This document shows positions 12,515 through 43,888 of a DNA stretch of 64,000 nt, one piece after another. Each line of letters begins with the position of its first letter. Position 1 is the stretch's first letter. A program made the position numbers and the translations under genes. The notes below the pieces were generated by a model, which saw only the letters and a list, made by a program, of their open reading frames with translations, ran no database searches and had not been told where the DNA came from. Source of the stretch: Ectocarpus siliculosus (Eukaryota > Sar > Phaeophyceae > Ectocarpales > Ectocarpaceae); assembly GCA_000310025.1 (NCBI GenBank), contig FN649728.1, positions 1,598,277 to 1,662,276 on the forward strand, written 5' to 3'.

Positions 12515-12626
12515 AGCACGACACTTGTAGGTTGTAGTTCGCGAATGAATTCCTTCCGCACTCATTTACAGTAAAATGTCCTCGCAGCCTTCTGAAATGA
12601 TGGGACGAGGGTTGGAATCAATCTCG

Positions 12627-12650
12627 GTACAAGCTGGGCCAGCCAAGAAG
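12627..12650 (+). repeat. 24-bp inverted repeat, left partner
   Basis: Exactly complementary to 15514-15537. It lies 18 bases outside the left terminal inverted repeat, whereas its partner lies about 346 bases outside the right one. It may mark an outer, older element or an insertion next to the right end. Confidence 0.7.
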
Positions 12651-13045
12651 CCAACAAAATGGTTAGAAGCGATTTCCGAGCCGGTTTTTACGAACTATAA
12701 CCTGAAATTTTGATATGTGATTGGAAACGGTCTTACAAATGCCCCCGAAGGAGGTGCGTTTTTTTTTTTTTTGGTGAGGTATCCCTATACAGAACGCGCC
12801 ACCACTTAAGAACCACTTATTTAGCTTGAGACTCGACGCTTATTGGTTGCCTCCAACCGAGCACATGTTCTTATTTTCCAAGTTCTCATTTGGAGCAGGT
12901 ATCCACCTATGGTAAACGAGGTTCTTATTCTTATTTCTATACCGATTGCCATATGCAGAGGACACAGACAGGTCTTTCTGCGTGGATTTCATCGCGAGAC
13001 ACTACTGCTGTAAGAGTACAATGTAGCCGTAAAATCGCCCCCTAG

Positions 13046-13632
13046 GTGGCAGTGCCGCATGTACGGTATGGGAGAGGTGAGGTTGCCGAGAAAGGCTTAG
13101 GAGGCGAAGTGGACAAACAAGAGGAATTGGTGTACCAACCTACGGAGGGAGTTAATGTTGTAGATGACGCATGGAAGGGGGTCCAACTTGACAAAGGTGA
13201 TACATTGGAGAGGGGAGGTCTAGAGGGGTTCAAGGAGAAGATATCTGTTGTTGCTTTGGCGAGAGAGAAGGACAGGATCAAACCAAAGAAACCAAGGGCA
13301 CGGAGGATCTCGATGTGTACGGAATATCAAAGAAGGAATATATTTAAAGATTACCTACATGGAGGGCCAATGGATGCAGAGACAAAGCTGAAGGTCAAAC
13401 CTAGACTGGGGATGTTGGCCTTTGAGAACGTAGACGAAGATTGAGGAAGGTAGACGATGAAGACGACAAACCCAGGTGTGATTGCCGCTCCGAGAGCGAA
13501 GACCGTCTTCATGTACTTGCAGAATGTCCGTGGTACAAGAAGGAGAGGGAAATGTACATGAGTGAGCTAGCTGGAAAAAAAGTACCAGAAGGGAAAAGCA
13601 CAGAAAGAAAGACAATTGACGAATGTAAATAG
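13046..13632 (+). pseudogene. LINE-like coding tail, copy 1
   Basis: Two adjoining frames (13046-13444 and 13441-13632). The second contains a CxC-x8-H-x4-C box within CDCRSESEDRLHVLAECPWY followed by KKEREMYMSEL. A C..C...H....C box followed by a charged helix is typical of the extreme C-terminus of non-LTR retrotransposon proteins after RNase H. The upstream frame is lysine/glutamate-rich and ends NVDED* just before the second starts. No RT motifs are seen, so this is a 3'-end fragment. A diverged second copy follows at about 13920-14500. LINE origin is inferred from the box alone. Confidence 0.45.
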
Positions 13633-13751
13633 CCAGGAGAAGACGGTAGCTATACTGGGGCATAGGAAATGGGTTGGAAAATAAAGCGGAAAGTGATACC
13701 GATGGGAAAACATGTTTGAGCGACCTTTTTGGCAACGTAGGAAGGAAACAT

Positions 13752-13835
13752 TGGCCATCGGTGATCGAACCTGTGGGAACAATGCTCCGTCCTGTCGAGG
13801 ACGCGTGGTCAACGGTCTAACCGCTAAGTAAGGCT
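13752..13835 (-). repeat. tRNA-like (SINE-head-like) sequence
   Basis: On the minus strand an A-box-like TTAGCGGTTAGACCG lies about 50 bases upstream of a B-box-like GGTTCGATCACC, with a long variable-arm-sized insert between, as in tRNA-Ser/Leu-derived SINE heads. The acceptor stem does not close convincingly, so it is not called a functional tRNA. A decayed second copy lies at about 14630-14705 in the second tandem unit. Confidence 0.4.
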
Positions 13836-13919
13836 GCCAAAACATGAGAGAGAGTACACCCCCCTTCGGATCCAACTCCTACGATCGGGAAGAGGCGTAA
13901 GTAGGTTAAAATGGCAGGT

Positions 13920-14760
13920 AGGCCGTATGTCGTACGATGTGGGAGAGGAGAGATTGCCGAGAGAAGCCTGGGAGGCGAAGTGGACAAACAAGAAAAACGG
14001 AGGTACCGACCCGGAGGGAGTGGATTAAGGTTGTAGACGGAGTAGGAAGAGTTCAAAATCGATCCGGCTGGTACATTGGAAACGAACGGTAGATCTAGAG
14101 GGGTTCGAGAACAAGAAATCTGCTTCTTTCGCCGAGAGAGAACATCATATAACAAAAGGATCCAAGGATAAGGAGGGTCTCCATGTGTACGGATGTTGAA
14201 AGAAGGTATAGGTGCCTACTACATGGACCAATGGATGCAGGGAGAAAGCCGAAGGTCAAATTTTGGAGTGGGGAAAACGGCCTCCGAGAACATTGACGAA
14301 GATTCAGGAAGGTAGACGATGAAGATGAGTTCAATGTGAATGCGACTCCGAGAGCGAAGATCGGGTTCATGTCGTTTGCGAAACGTCCGTGTTGGGCGAC
14401 AAGGACAGAGAAATGTACATGACTGAGTTGGACATGTAGAAGAAAAGGTACAGGGAGGTGTTTGAGGCATGGAATAGCCAGGAGAAAACGGTGGTAGCTG
14501 TACTGGGGCATAGGAAGTGGGTTGAAAAGGCGGGAAGTGATGATATCGATATAGGGTAGATCGGCTAGGGAGAACATGGTTTGGCCACGTTTGACAAAGT
14601 GCTTCGAAGTGGGAAGGAACGATTGGCATCAGTGATCCTGTTGGAACATGGATGCGTCCTCTCGAAGACGTTGGTCAATTGTCCTACCCCTAAGGCATGC
14701 GAAACATGAGAGAGCGTACGCCCTCCCCCTCCGCGCGTACAAGAATTCATCACGAGGTCC
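13920..14760 (+). pseudogene. LINE-like coding tail, copy 2 (tandem duplicate, decayed)
   Basis: Nucleotide similarity to 13046-13850 runs almost throughout: the opening GGGAGAGGAGAGATTGCCGA block, the AGTGGACAAACAAG block, the TCCGAGAGCGAAGA block over the zinc-box codons, and the AACATGAGAGAG block at the end. Frame is lost at several points and one zinc-box cysteine region is shifted, so this copy cannot encode the domain. The unit length is about 0.87 kb. Confidence 0.55.
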
Positions 14761-15233
14761 TCTCTCCCCCCCCCCCCCCGCCTCGAATCAGAAACTAACT
14801 GTTTGGGTCACCCCCAGCCTCATGAGTTCTTATCATGCAGCCGCCGCGTTTTGGGGCTCCGTTCTTATCTGTATGCGCATTGGTACACCGGGCGGGTTCT
14901 TGTTCTTAATACAACGTCGGAACTGAGCATATGTTCTTATGGTCAAGTTCTTAGATTTTGAATTGTTTTAGGCTCAGGTTCTTAACTGCTAAGTTCTTAA
15001 GTGGTGGCGCGTTCTGTATTCAATAACTGAGAATCCCAATATAGGGGGTTTTCTGGCTTAAAAAAAAAAAAGAAGACCGCACCTCCTTCGGGGGCATTCG
15101 TAAGACCGTTTCCAGTCACATATCAAAATTTCAGGTTCTAGTTCGTAAAAACCGGCTCGGAAATCGCGATATCCTCACTTTCGCTCAGTATCTTGGGTGT
15201 TGTATATGATCTTTTGCGAAGCCATAACTTTTG

Positions 15234-15443
15234 ATGGAAGACGACCTGAGCCTTGTGACAACCATCATTGTTCTCGCAATGCTCCCAGGTAAGTGCACAC
15301 CAATTTTCGGCTTAACCTGTAAAACTTTTATACTACTGATTTTAGTACCGGAACCATCCCCCACTACACCACCAATTGAGCATTCAATACCCAACTCAGA
15401 TTCGAAAAATTCTGGCACCGGCGCATCCTCGATGGTCTTTTAA
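15234..15443 (+). CDS. Possible small protein with one 57-nt intron
   Basis: ATG at 15234 opens 18 codons with a hydrophobic stretch (LVTTIIVLAMLP), then a textbook donor GTAAGT at 15289 and an acceptor TTTTAG ending at 15345. The second exon (15346-15443) encodes a Pro/Ser/Thr-rich tail to a TAA stop. The intron is 57 nt, a multiple of three with no stop, so retention would also be read through and would add a second hydrophobic segment. It lies just outside the right terminus of the inverted-repeat element, between it and the outer 24-bp repeat, so it may belong to a mobile element. No family recognised. Confidence 0.25.
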   Translation: MEDDLSLVTTIIVLAMLPGKCTPIFGLTCKTFILLILVPEPSPTTPPIEHSIPNSDSKNSGTGASSMVF

Positions 15444-15513
15444 GTGTAGCCACAAAATTTCAAGCCTAAACTCGTGGAATTGGCAGCGTGCGACGCGAAA
15501 CAACGAAAGTGAG

Positions 15514-15537
15514 CTTCTTGGCTGGCCCAGCTTGTAC
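15514..15537 (-). repeat. 24-bp inverted repeat, right partner
   Basis: Perfect reverse complement of 12627-12650. Similarity stops abruptly on both sides. Confidence 0.7.
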
Positions 15538-15543
15538 ATTCGC

Positions 15544-17624
15544 ACGAAGAGGGATCCTGAGTAACATGTACAGAATGTAGACAATATGCCCAAACAATAG
15601 GAAATCCCAAGCTCGATATTGTGCGTTAAGGCATCCGCGTCGTCCGTTGGCTCTACGAATATTAGAAGACTGGACGGTTCCGAGCGGAGAACGGAAACTT
15701 TTATTAGCAACAACATAATAGATATATCACAACACCATCGAGGAGTTATGGGAAAGTGAAAAGTTCGTGTCGGCGCACACATACATGTCGTCCGGCTGTG
15801 TTCATTCACGTTCGACGACGACGGACAACAACGACAGAATCTTCCTCGCGATCATAATGAAGTCAAGCATCGCGGAAGGAGAGAGGGAAAACAATAATCT
15901 CCACTACGCAGTTCCTCCTGTGGGACCCCGGCTGGTAAGTCCAGAGAATGTGCAACTAATTTACGACGTACAAGGACTGTAGACTTTCCTGCGCTAGTGA
16001 AAATAAACACAATGTCCTGCTCGTCGGCCTGTGCCAGGATGTATGTGCGGTGAACTTGCGTTAAATATAGGACCTGCTCTCGACACTACCGATGCCGCGA
16101 TTCATTCAACCAGCGATGCTAGAGAGGAACGAACGCTAACAGAGGATGCGAAACAAATGCCGCACTACTTGGTAAGAGAATTGAACCATCTCGTGCTTTC
16201 TGTTCTCTCTAGAGGTACAACAGAACAAGGCCCCCCTTGATGCGACAAACTCCGAACTTCGATATTCAAATTTCTAGTGGCATCGATGAGACGGGTGTGT
16301 TTGCTTCTACATGTACATATTCAAGGATACAACAATCTTGGTTCGTGCGGGTCTTAGAAATTACCTCTGCGCTTCACGATGGCCTCCTCCGTCTGTCAGG
16401 GAGATGCTCTGGACAAATATATATCCCGAAGTGCGCCTGACGAACCTATGGACACATACTCTGAAAATATGTCGTATTCGCCTCATGCTCTTGCATCGTC
16501 CAATCTCAAAACTGGCAGAAAAAGGTACGAAGCATAAAGCGAAGCTCATTCACTTTACGTTGGGGCGGTAGGGAGGAGATGAACCTCAGGAATCTGATCT
16601 ACAAGGCGCAACAGCTCGAATTTGCTCAAGGTATGAGTATTTCCATCTTCTTTGATGCGCACATAGAATGAATTCGCAACGCGAACTCTCTACAATTCAG
16701 TTTATGCTTAGTTGTCTCCCACCCCGTGGTTGTCGCCATCGTTGAACCCAAACCTATCACGTGCGTTCATTTACAGAGACTTTGCCAACAGGCAGCAAAC
16801 CGTATTGAAAAATCCTCCTTGAACTTGCAACCCCACACAACATACCTCTCGGACAAGACGTTTCGGATTTTCCTGTCATCTCACACTGCGTAGGCCAAAG
16901 TTACGTGAGGTAGCACGGCTGCCGAACCTCATTAAGCCTGGGTGCCCATGACCGTTCGAAACCGACAGATCAGAGGCGATTCCACCCACAGTAATTGTCC
17001 ATCTGGAGACACGCCGCTTAGCGTGACCATATCTGGAATGATCGCAAGGAACGGGCCTAGGGAAACAATCCCCATTGGCACGGTCCTACACGAGAAAAAT
17101 AGTGCGCGTACAGGTGAATGACCAAGATTCTAGAGATACGTGAATACCTTCGCTCCACTTCAGACGGCCGTGTATTCTCAAAGGCGACGGCCTACCCCAC
17201 CTTCTTGTGCGACCAGAGCATGGTTCCACGAAAGGCAAGCTGATTGGCCAGCACGAGGTCCTATCTCTACGGCCGGGGCATGGGAGGAGACGCATGCCTA
17301 TTCAGGTGCAGCCTTCACCGTGTTGTGGGCTTTACACCCGCTCTTGCCAGTATCTCTCTTCGTCCAGACTTCAGTCCGCCCAAAGGTTACCGTCGCATGA
17401 AGTAGTCGATGTGGTACGTGACAGCCCAGAAGAGACAATGGAAGAAAAAGTTGTTGTGTAGGACTAATCATCAGTTTGGTTGAAAGCTCTCGCGATCGCC
17501 GTTCGTTGAACCGATGGCCAATGGATCGCTTTGTGGTGTTCCCCCAAGTATGCGAGGGGGACACGTCCCATCCGTACAATATCGTATCACAGCACGGGCA
17601 GGGGGCACAATGGTGTCGTTGTAT
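15544..17624. other. Intergenic, no gene supported
   Basis: Short frames only. A potential first exon at 16579-16630 on the plus strand (ATG, 17 codons, donor GTATGAG) has no convincing continuation. Nothing else stands out. Confidence 0.4.
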
Positions 17625-37064
<19,440 letters not shown>

Positions 37065-40000
37065 GATGCTCCCTTGGCCTTCAATAACAAAATGCAAGGT
37101 AGAACACCCGTTACACGTCGGTGGCAAATAGACAGTAGTATTCACTCACCCAGCAATACCATAAATCAATGCCGAACCCCATGGAGGAAATCCAGAAGGA
37201 GAACCCAAGCGACAGTCACCCACTAAAACTGGCATGAGTCGCATCTGCGATGGATGCGGGCGACGTGTGTCCGGCAGGGGACCGTTCTCCAATGTGTATG
37301 CCCACCACCACCAAGCGCCCTCCGCCAGCTCCGGTGTGAACGGTGCGCGCATAGGGGAAAGGCACCATCGGATACAGAATAGAGCCCTTTACCGTTTGTT
37401 CTTGGATTCGCGTACATGCTACAGTCTATATAGTCTACATACCAGCTCCTTACATGCCACCAAATCAGAGCGCTTGTACAAGTAAGTCGATCGTAATATA
37501 ATCCAGCGATGGATATCCACTCCGAAGCGAGGCAGAACAACTGTTAACAACAAGTTCATTTCGGCTGGTGGTGTCTACAGTACTGTAGTCTATGTAGTAG
37601 AAGACGTGAGAGAAGAGCTTTCTTCCGAGTGAAAGAACTTTAGAGAAGGAGTAACACGAGAGGTTGACTCTCAAACAAACCGTAGACAATTGGCACATTG
37701 CGTGTGTGCATGTGTGAGAAAAAGTGGGCAGGACGGCTGTATTTCATGCACGCCACATTATTGTCTTGCCAGCCGCACAGCCACCGCTTTCGATGATCTG
37801 GTTTGTAGTATCCTCAAAATGCCCAGAGGGTCATACATCGTGGGTGGAGTTGGTTGCTGACAGCTGTTCATGCTAGGGAGTGATTCTGAAAGACTGTTGT
37901 TGTGAACCGGCGAAAAAACAGGTGGAATTATCAGGCTTGGATATATGCTAACCAATCTGGCATACCTAGCCTCCACTTCCTGCTTAGAGGTGGGGCCTCG
38001 CGTTAAGTGGCACCAGTGATCATTAGCCGTGGTGCAATCAGGCCATGCCAACTCTCGGCGAAACGCCCACAAACCACGCCTCGCGCGATGGAAACCGGCA
38101 TGGCCCAACACAATATCGCACCGCAGCTCAAGCCGTAGCCAAGCGACCCTTGGAGAGATTGACTGTACTGCACCCTGCAGGGCCGTGTGTATTCCTGCCC
38201 CAGAAGGTTTGGGGACAGCCCGCCGATGTGGTGACCTCGACTGACTGTGGAGGGAAGACGACTTTGGGGCTACCGTTTGGTGCAACTCTGGCCTCTATTT
38301 GTGCCTCCTGCTGTCTGAGGTGGAATACGATCACCTGCACCTGGTGTACAGACATCGTTCCTTTTCGCAGTGAAAAATATGCCGCGTCGCCATGCTAGGT
38401 AATACCCATGGCTAGACAAGCTAGACAAAGGTGAACCGACTGGTTTCACTTGCGTACAGAAGTAGCGGTTTCTCTTTGTGAATCGGCAACGTCTCGCGTT
38501 TGGCCGGTACAGCAACGCTGGTTGAAAAGAAAGACGCCGCTCCAACCCATCATACAAAGCATGTACCCCAACCACCAAGGCGCTTACCTGCGCTTGTATG
38601 CCGATGGGACACTGTCTCCCTCCCTCTCGCTCCCTCTCGCTCTCTCTCGCTCTACTCTGATCTGGTCACAGTCGCGAGGGTTTCCATATTCTCGAAGAGC
38701 GGTATTCTGATGAGGGGATTGAAGCGGGGGCACCGTCCATGTATGTACTCGTCACGGTGTGGAGGGTGCGTCATGTCCTAGCCAGCGTGTTGAGAGGTGC
38801 TCTCGTGTTGGACGCCATCGGCTTTGATGGGCGCGTGCAATGTGGCAGTGCTCCACGTTCTGTTGACGGAGTTGATGCTATCGCTGACCTTCCCAGGGGG
38901 ACGATGCGGGACCCCTTGCTTTTCACAGATAAGATTGCGAGAACCTCAAATGAATAAACTTGAGATACGCATGTGGGTATGAAATGTACTTACAGCGGAC
39001 GGAGGGGCACGCTTAAGTGACCTGCTGGCGAGCAGTTTTCATGGCTCGAGCAGATGATGTACGTACAGTGCACCATCTTTCGAAAATGGTTCCGAGAAAG
39101 ACACCAACCCACCTCCACTGGACGACGGCGTTCTGGGAAGTATGTGGTGTTTGCCAAGAATTTCCTCGTGCCAGCTACAGCACGCGGGTAGTCGTGACGC
39201 GTTGGTTATCGTGTGAAACCATTCGAACACGCCGCAACTAGTTGTGCTGGCCATGGCAAAATTACTGGTACTGCATGCTGCTCCATCTCATCCTGCGTAC
39301 CATTTGTTTTTCAAGATAGTCTAGGTGGTATCCTCGCAACCTTGTGATGGCTAGATCACAGGCTCGACTCCCGGCGAAAGCGAGCTTTTTCTTGAAAAAT
39401 TGAGTTTTTCTCTAGCTTACTTTTGGTTGTGGAAAGGGCTGCTCTGCTTGAAGTCTGTGTGGCTCTTTGAGGGATGAGAGTGTTGCAGTTGCCGAGGCAA
39501 GCACCGCAGGAGGGGTGGGAAGGGCGCACCTCAAAGAGCGTAATCCCCCTGTGTGACCACGGCGGAAATGCATATGAGCGCTGACAAAAAGTGTGAACAA
39601 GAGAAGAAGCAAAGAAGACTTCAATTCAATTGCTGCCTTCAAGTGCCCACTCCTCGGTGATCGTTTCATGGGTCGGGGACCTAGAGTTGTGCTTCACCAA
39701 ACGTCGGGTTCACAAGACATAAAAATAAACACAAACTTACTGTAGGACCCCCTGTACAGGGTTGGCCTGCTGACGGTTCACAGCAGAACCCGTCAACCGG
39801 TTCTTCCTGGGGAAACATAAGCACGTCATTCTGATGAGAAATCCAATGGCTGAAGGACTGGCAAAGAACCCTTCCCGTGCGTCGCGACCTGTGGTGAACA
39901 GAATCACAGCAATACACGTGCATCTCTCGCCCTCGATATGCGGGAGGTACATATGTAGGACACGGTGGGGTTGGAGTAAAACGTGCACCTGAGAGAAGGG

Positions 40001-40554
40001 AACTCAGCTTGCCCCGTCGCCTGCTTGTCGTCGAAATGAACACACAAAAAAAGGCAAAAATTATTGCCGCCTTTTAACAAGCACCCTCATGCTGCAAGCT
40101 GCACCGCTGAATAGTGCTCGAATCAATTTACAAGATCTGCGGCGCAACGTTGACTAGAGAGTGAAGCAGGCACCTAAACTACGAAAATGAGAGGAGTATC
40201 CGACCAACAAAAATACATCGTGCCCAAAGGCATGAAGCGCGTCGGTGACGCTGATCTCTCTGGTGCCTGCCCGCCGCACTCCGATGCGACTCAGGATCTC
40301 TTCTGCTGTAGCGCTCGAGGGGAGCAACACCACAAAACATGCTACATGTAGCGCTCTACGAGTAACCAAAAAACAGGCCGGGGCAAAACAACCGCCGCAT
40401 CTACATTGACAGAAAGCCCCTTTCGCCTGGTACAAAACAAGGACAGCACGTTACATACTTCATACACAGAGAGATACACCAGGATGGAGAGCGAGGCAAG
40501 TAGCAACGGGGAGAAGAACGGGGCCCCGGCATCGCCCACACCAAGGCCGACCCT
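37065..40554. other. Intergenic between MSH5 and AP2A, no gene supported
   Basis: This contains the 5' flank of MSH5 and the 3' flank of AP2A. A minus-strand frame at 37758-38285 (175 codons) and frames near 38128-38355 show no recognisable domain and no splice support. The motif TAGTCTAGGTGG near 39320 followed by GGCTCGACTCC near 39365 resembles tRNA promoter boxes but does not fold. TATATAGTCTACATA near 37428 could belong to the MSH5 upstream region. Confidence 0.4.
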
Positions 40555-43500
40555 CTAAGCCCCCACCCCGCCCGCGCCCACAACTTCCCCGACCGCCCCG
40601 CCGCCACCGCTGCTGCCATCGAGCTGAGAAATCAACAATTGCCGGATACCAGCGGCAACCGTCACGTGGACCGCGCGGACCGAAATGCGGAACGTTCCGG
40701 AGGCCGGCTCGACCTCCAGCCGCAGCATCGCCCCGAGAGATATCTTGTGCCCCTGCGGGTTGAGCGAGCCGGTTCGGAGAGTGCCGGCCGCTCGTACGGA
40801 GGTCCCGCTGTCGTTGCTGTTGGAGATAGAGTCCTGTTCCTCGGTGATCCCTTCAACGAAAACGTTCCACCAAAAACCGTCGGGGTGTGCGAAGGAGAGA
40901 GGGGGTATGATGCGAGATAGCTTCGATTCCAAGGAGAGGTAAGGCAGGGGTGTTGTGGTGAAAATGCCTGCAGAGGACGGGATGGTCCGTTCCCAAGCAC
41001 CTCCGAAAGTGGTTTTTCCCTCCCTCGGTGAAAGGTGAACTTGGGCATGACGTCAACTTGAGGAACGATGGCAGCTGTGCTTCTCCTTATCCCCCATCCC
41101 CCCACCAGAGCACATTCCTTCCAGTTCGCCCAGCGCCCCTAGGAAACACGACAACCCATGCTTCCCTCCCATCAATAAAAAGGGCATACAACGGTGATAC
41201 TCAAAACAACAACGCATTAGATGTCTCGATAACTTCCTACAGTATAGACCGAATTCCCTCACACGCTTGCAAAAACAAACAAACCCATTCACCCGCATCC
41301 ATGCTCACCCATCTTTACCGCCGACGTGACCATGCCGCGAACCTCGGCCCACCGTGCGGCCGTTACCGGTGCTCCCGCCCAGACCTCCCCGTTCTCCTCC
41401 TTCGAAGCGTTCCCTAGCATCTCCCATCGCCGCGCGAAGTCATCCGCTTCCAGCTGTAGTAGATTTCGTAGATTGCGTAACGGTTGAACACGACGCGGGG
41501 GGGGTGGTGCGTTTCGAATGCTGAGTCGTGTAATCTCAATATAGTCATGTGAACACTAAATACCTGCAGCCCTTCACATGGAAGGACCTACCCTGTCAAA
41601 TGAGCTTGACAGCCGTCTGACGGCAGTCGCGGCAGGAAGAACACCCGAGCCCGGACAACGCGCCATGAAAAAACCCAGGGGCGTCCAAACTCTCAGTTTT
41701 ACGAGAACGGGTGTGCCGGCGAAAAAACAACGCTCGCATATCTGTCGACATAACTCTGTCACACAACAGCAGTGGCTGAATGTCCCCTAGTTTGTGGGTC
41801 CGAATCTCTCATGAGGGAAGAAAACAACAGTCTACGAGTGAAAACGTAGCACAGTCGTGAGCACGCACACAAAGCACTAGGAGGGAAACGACAGCTGAAC
41901 CTTTCTCGCGCAACCGATAGATGGGCAAGCACGGCAAGGGGGGCTGACAACTCCTTCTGCGTGATGCTGCTAGCGCGTCAAACGTTTACCTCACACATTT
42001 AGACTGGCGACCAGAACAGATCGAGACGAACAACAAAAAACAAAAATCAGTAAGCACAGACCACACCTTCGAGCTATGTAAGAGTGCCAGACGTCGGCAT
42101 CGCCTACAACGGATGAACGCCACTAGCCTTTTTGTAAAAAGTGCCAAAATCAGCAAGTAGAAAAACTTCGTTAACGGACATCACATCGCGGCTATGCGGC
42201 CTCTTCCCCGTATCAACTCTACCAGAGGGAGCCTACGGCTTGGAAGTCAAGCACATACACGGTCGGGGTACCCACCTGAAGCGGCTCGATGAAGCTGCAC
42301 ATCGACAGGGGAAGAGTGAGTTCGAAGGAGTGAGGCCTGCCCTCCAACAGGAACGAAACCGACAAAGCCGGGGCTTCCGGGAATGGCTGAGGTTGGTAGC
42401 CGCAGTTGGCGGCGGCGGCGGCGTCGTCGCCGCCATTGTCGTGAACGTGTAACGTGAGCATCACAAGAAAAGGGGAGGGAGACAAGACGCGTATCATGGA
42501 ATGAATAAGTCGCCCCAGCACATTCCTCACGCACAAGCCGCAGAGATACACCGGCCTGAGCAGATCTTAAAGACAGCAGTAGCAGCAGCAGAAACAGGAA
42601 CAGCAGCAACGACGCCCACCTGTAGACACTCGCACATCAAGACCTGCTGTGCCCTACCGCCCACGTCGAGCCCAGGAGGGCCTTGCCCGATTTGAGATCG
42701 GAGATACGGCACCTACACAGCAAGACGAAAGAGACAAGTTTAGACACGGAAAGGACGGGGGGGTATCGCCTGTTGAGCTTCTGCAGTACGCTGAGGAGCC
42801 CAGGTTTCAGCCTCGATAAACATTGAAAAGCTAACAACACAAAACCATGGCCTGACACATGTGATGGACGGCGTCCGCAAACCAAAAAACGACGTTTTGG
42901 GAGCAAGGGATACCTGTTGATTTACGTGGCATCAGTGCCTGATACTCTTGTTTGAGGAGTATGCAGAGAATATACGACACACACACCAACAGCACAGCAA
43001 CAGCCAGCTACAATTTCCGCGTACCGAGGGAACGCCTAGCCGCAAGTCCGTCAAAGGCGCGGCCGCCAGGTTGTAGAGGTAGAGCGTCAACCGCCCCTGG
43101 GATGACCGGTACTCGTGGACAACTCCGATCTGACAAAAAAAACGCGATGAGAGGGAAAACACCAACAGAGGCGTGGTTGGAAAGAGAAAACAAACACGTT
43201 GGGGCATACAGAGACAAGCACGGGGCTAAACGAGTAATCTGATACGTACATGCACGTTGTTCCCGATACTTCCAGGTTTGAGACAAAGAAGCCCTAATCG
43301 AGAGCAGTCCGCAGACAACTTCGAGGGGGAGAGCGAAGAACACCCAGCACTCCGGATGTACCCACTATAATAGTGCAAAGAATCAACGTTTTGCCAGCTC
43401 CTGAGGCTGACCAAACCACTAGAGGCCTTCCATGTGCCCATGCCGTTCCTTGCCTCTGCGTTTCACTCTCTTTCGCACGCCAGCACTCCCTGCTTCGACA

Positions 43501-43853
43501 CACAACCTTTTCGACACACAACCTTGACAGAGTGGTCCGCCTCAGCTCCTTCTCATTCACCTTAATCGGACCGCCCTCGAACAGTATTCCCTTATCGCTG
43601 ACCATCAGCGACCTCAGCCAAGCCGACACTTGCGCCTGCATCTCGGGCGGGACTCCCACCACTCCTTGTCCCCCCAGCCCCCCCCCTCCTCCACCCTCCA
43701 AGATGCCCCCCCCGCCGTACCCGTCTGCTGGAGGGGCTCCCATCCTCGCTCCGTTGGTATTGCTGCTGGTGTTGATCCCTTCCACGCCGCCACCGTTGCT
43801 ACCGTACGGAGCTCCAGTGCCGGGGTCCGGCGAACCGTAGCTCCCCATGGCAA

Positions 43854-43888
<35 letters not shown>

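Larger units (their letters stand above)
12669..15167. mobile_element. 2.5-kb element with about 150-bp terminal inverted repeats
   Basis: The sequence starting GCGATTTCCGAGCCGG at 12669 recurs inverted, ending at 15167. Similarity continues inward for roughly 150 bases on each side, through a conserved ATGCCCCCGAAGGAGGTGCG block and a T-run/A-run, up to an inverted AACGCGCCACCACTTAAGAAC block. Inside the termini both flanks are rich in the heptamer GTTCTTA, in both orientations, which looks like subterminal transposase-binding repeats. No intact transposase is present; the interior holds a tandemly duplicated LINE-like fragment and a tRNA-like sequence. No clear target-site duplication was found. 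Probably a non-autonomous DNA transposon; the superfamily is unassigned. Confidence 0.75.

Noticed and set aside
39310-39380. tRNA-like boxes TAGTCTAGGTGG and GGCTCGACTCC
   Set aside because: The acceptor and T stems do not pair, so no tRNA is called.
42247-42609. Minus-strand frames over the 42386-42276 AP2A exon
   Set aside because: They read the exon in the wrong frame or extend into intron; the correct acceptor is CCTCAG at 42387-42392.
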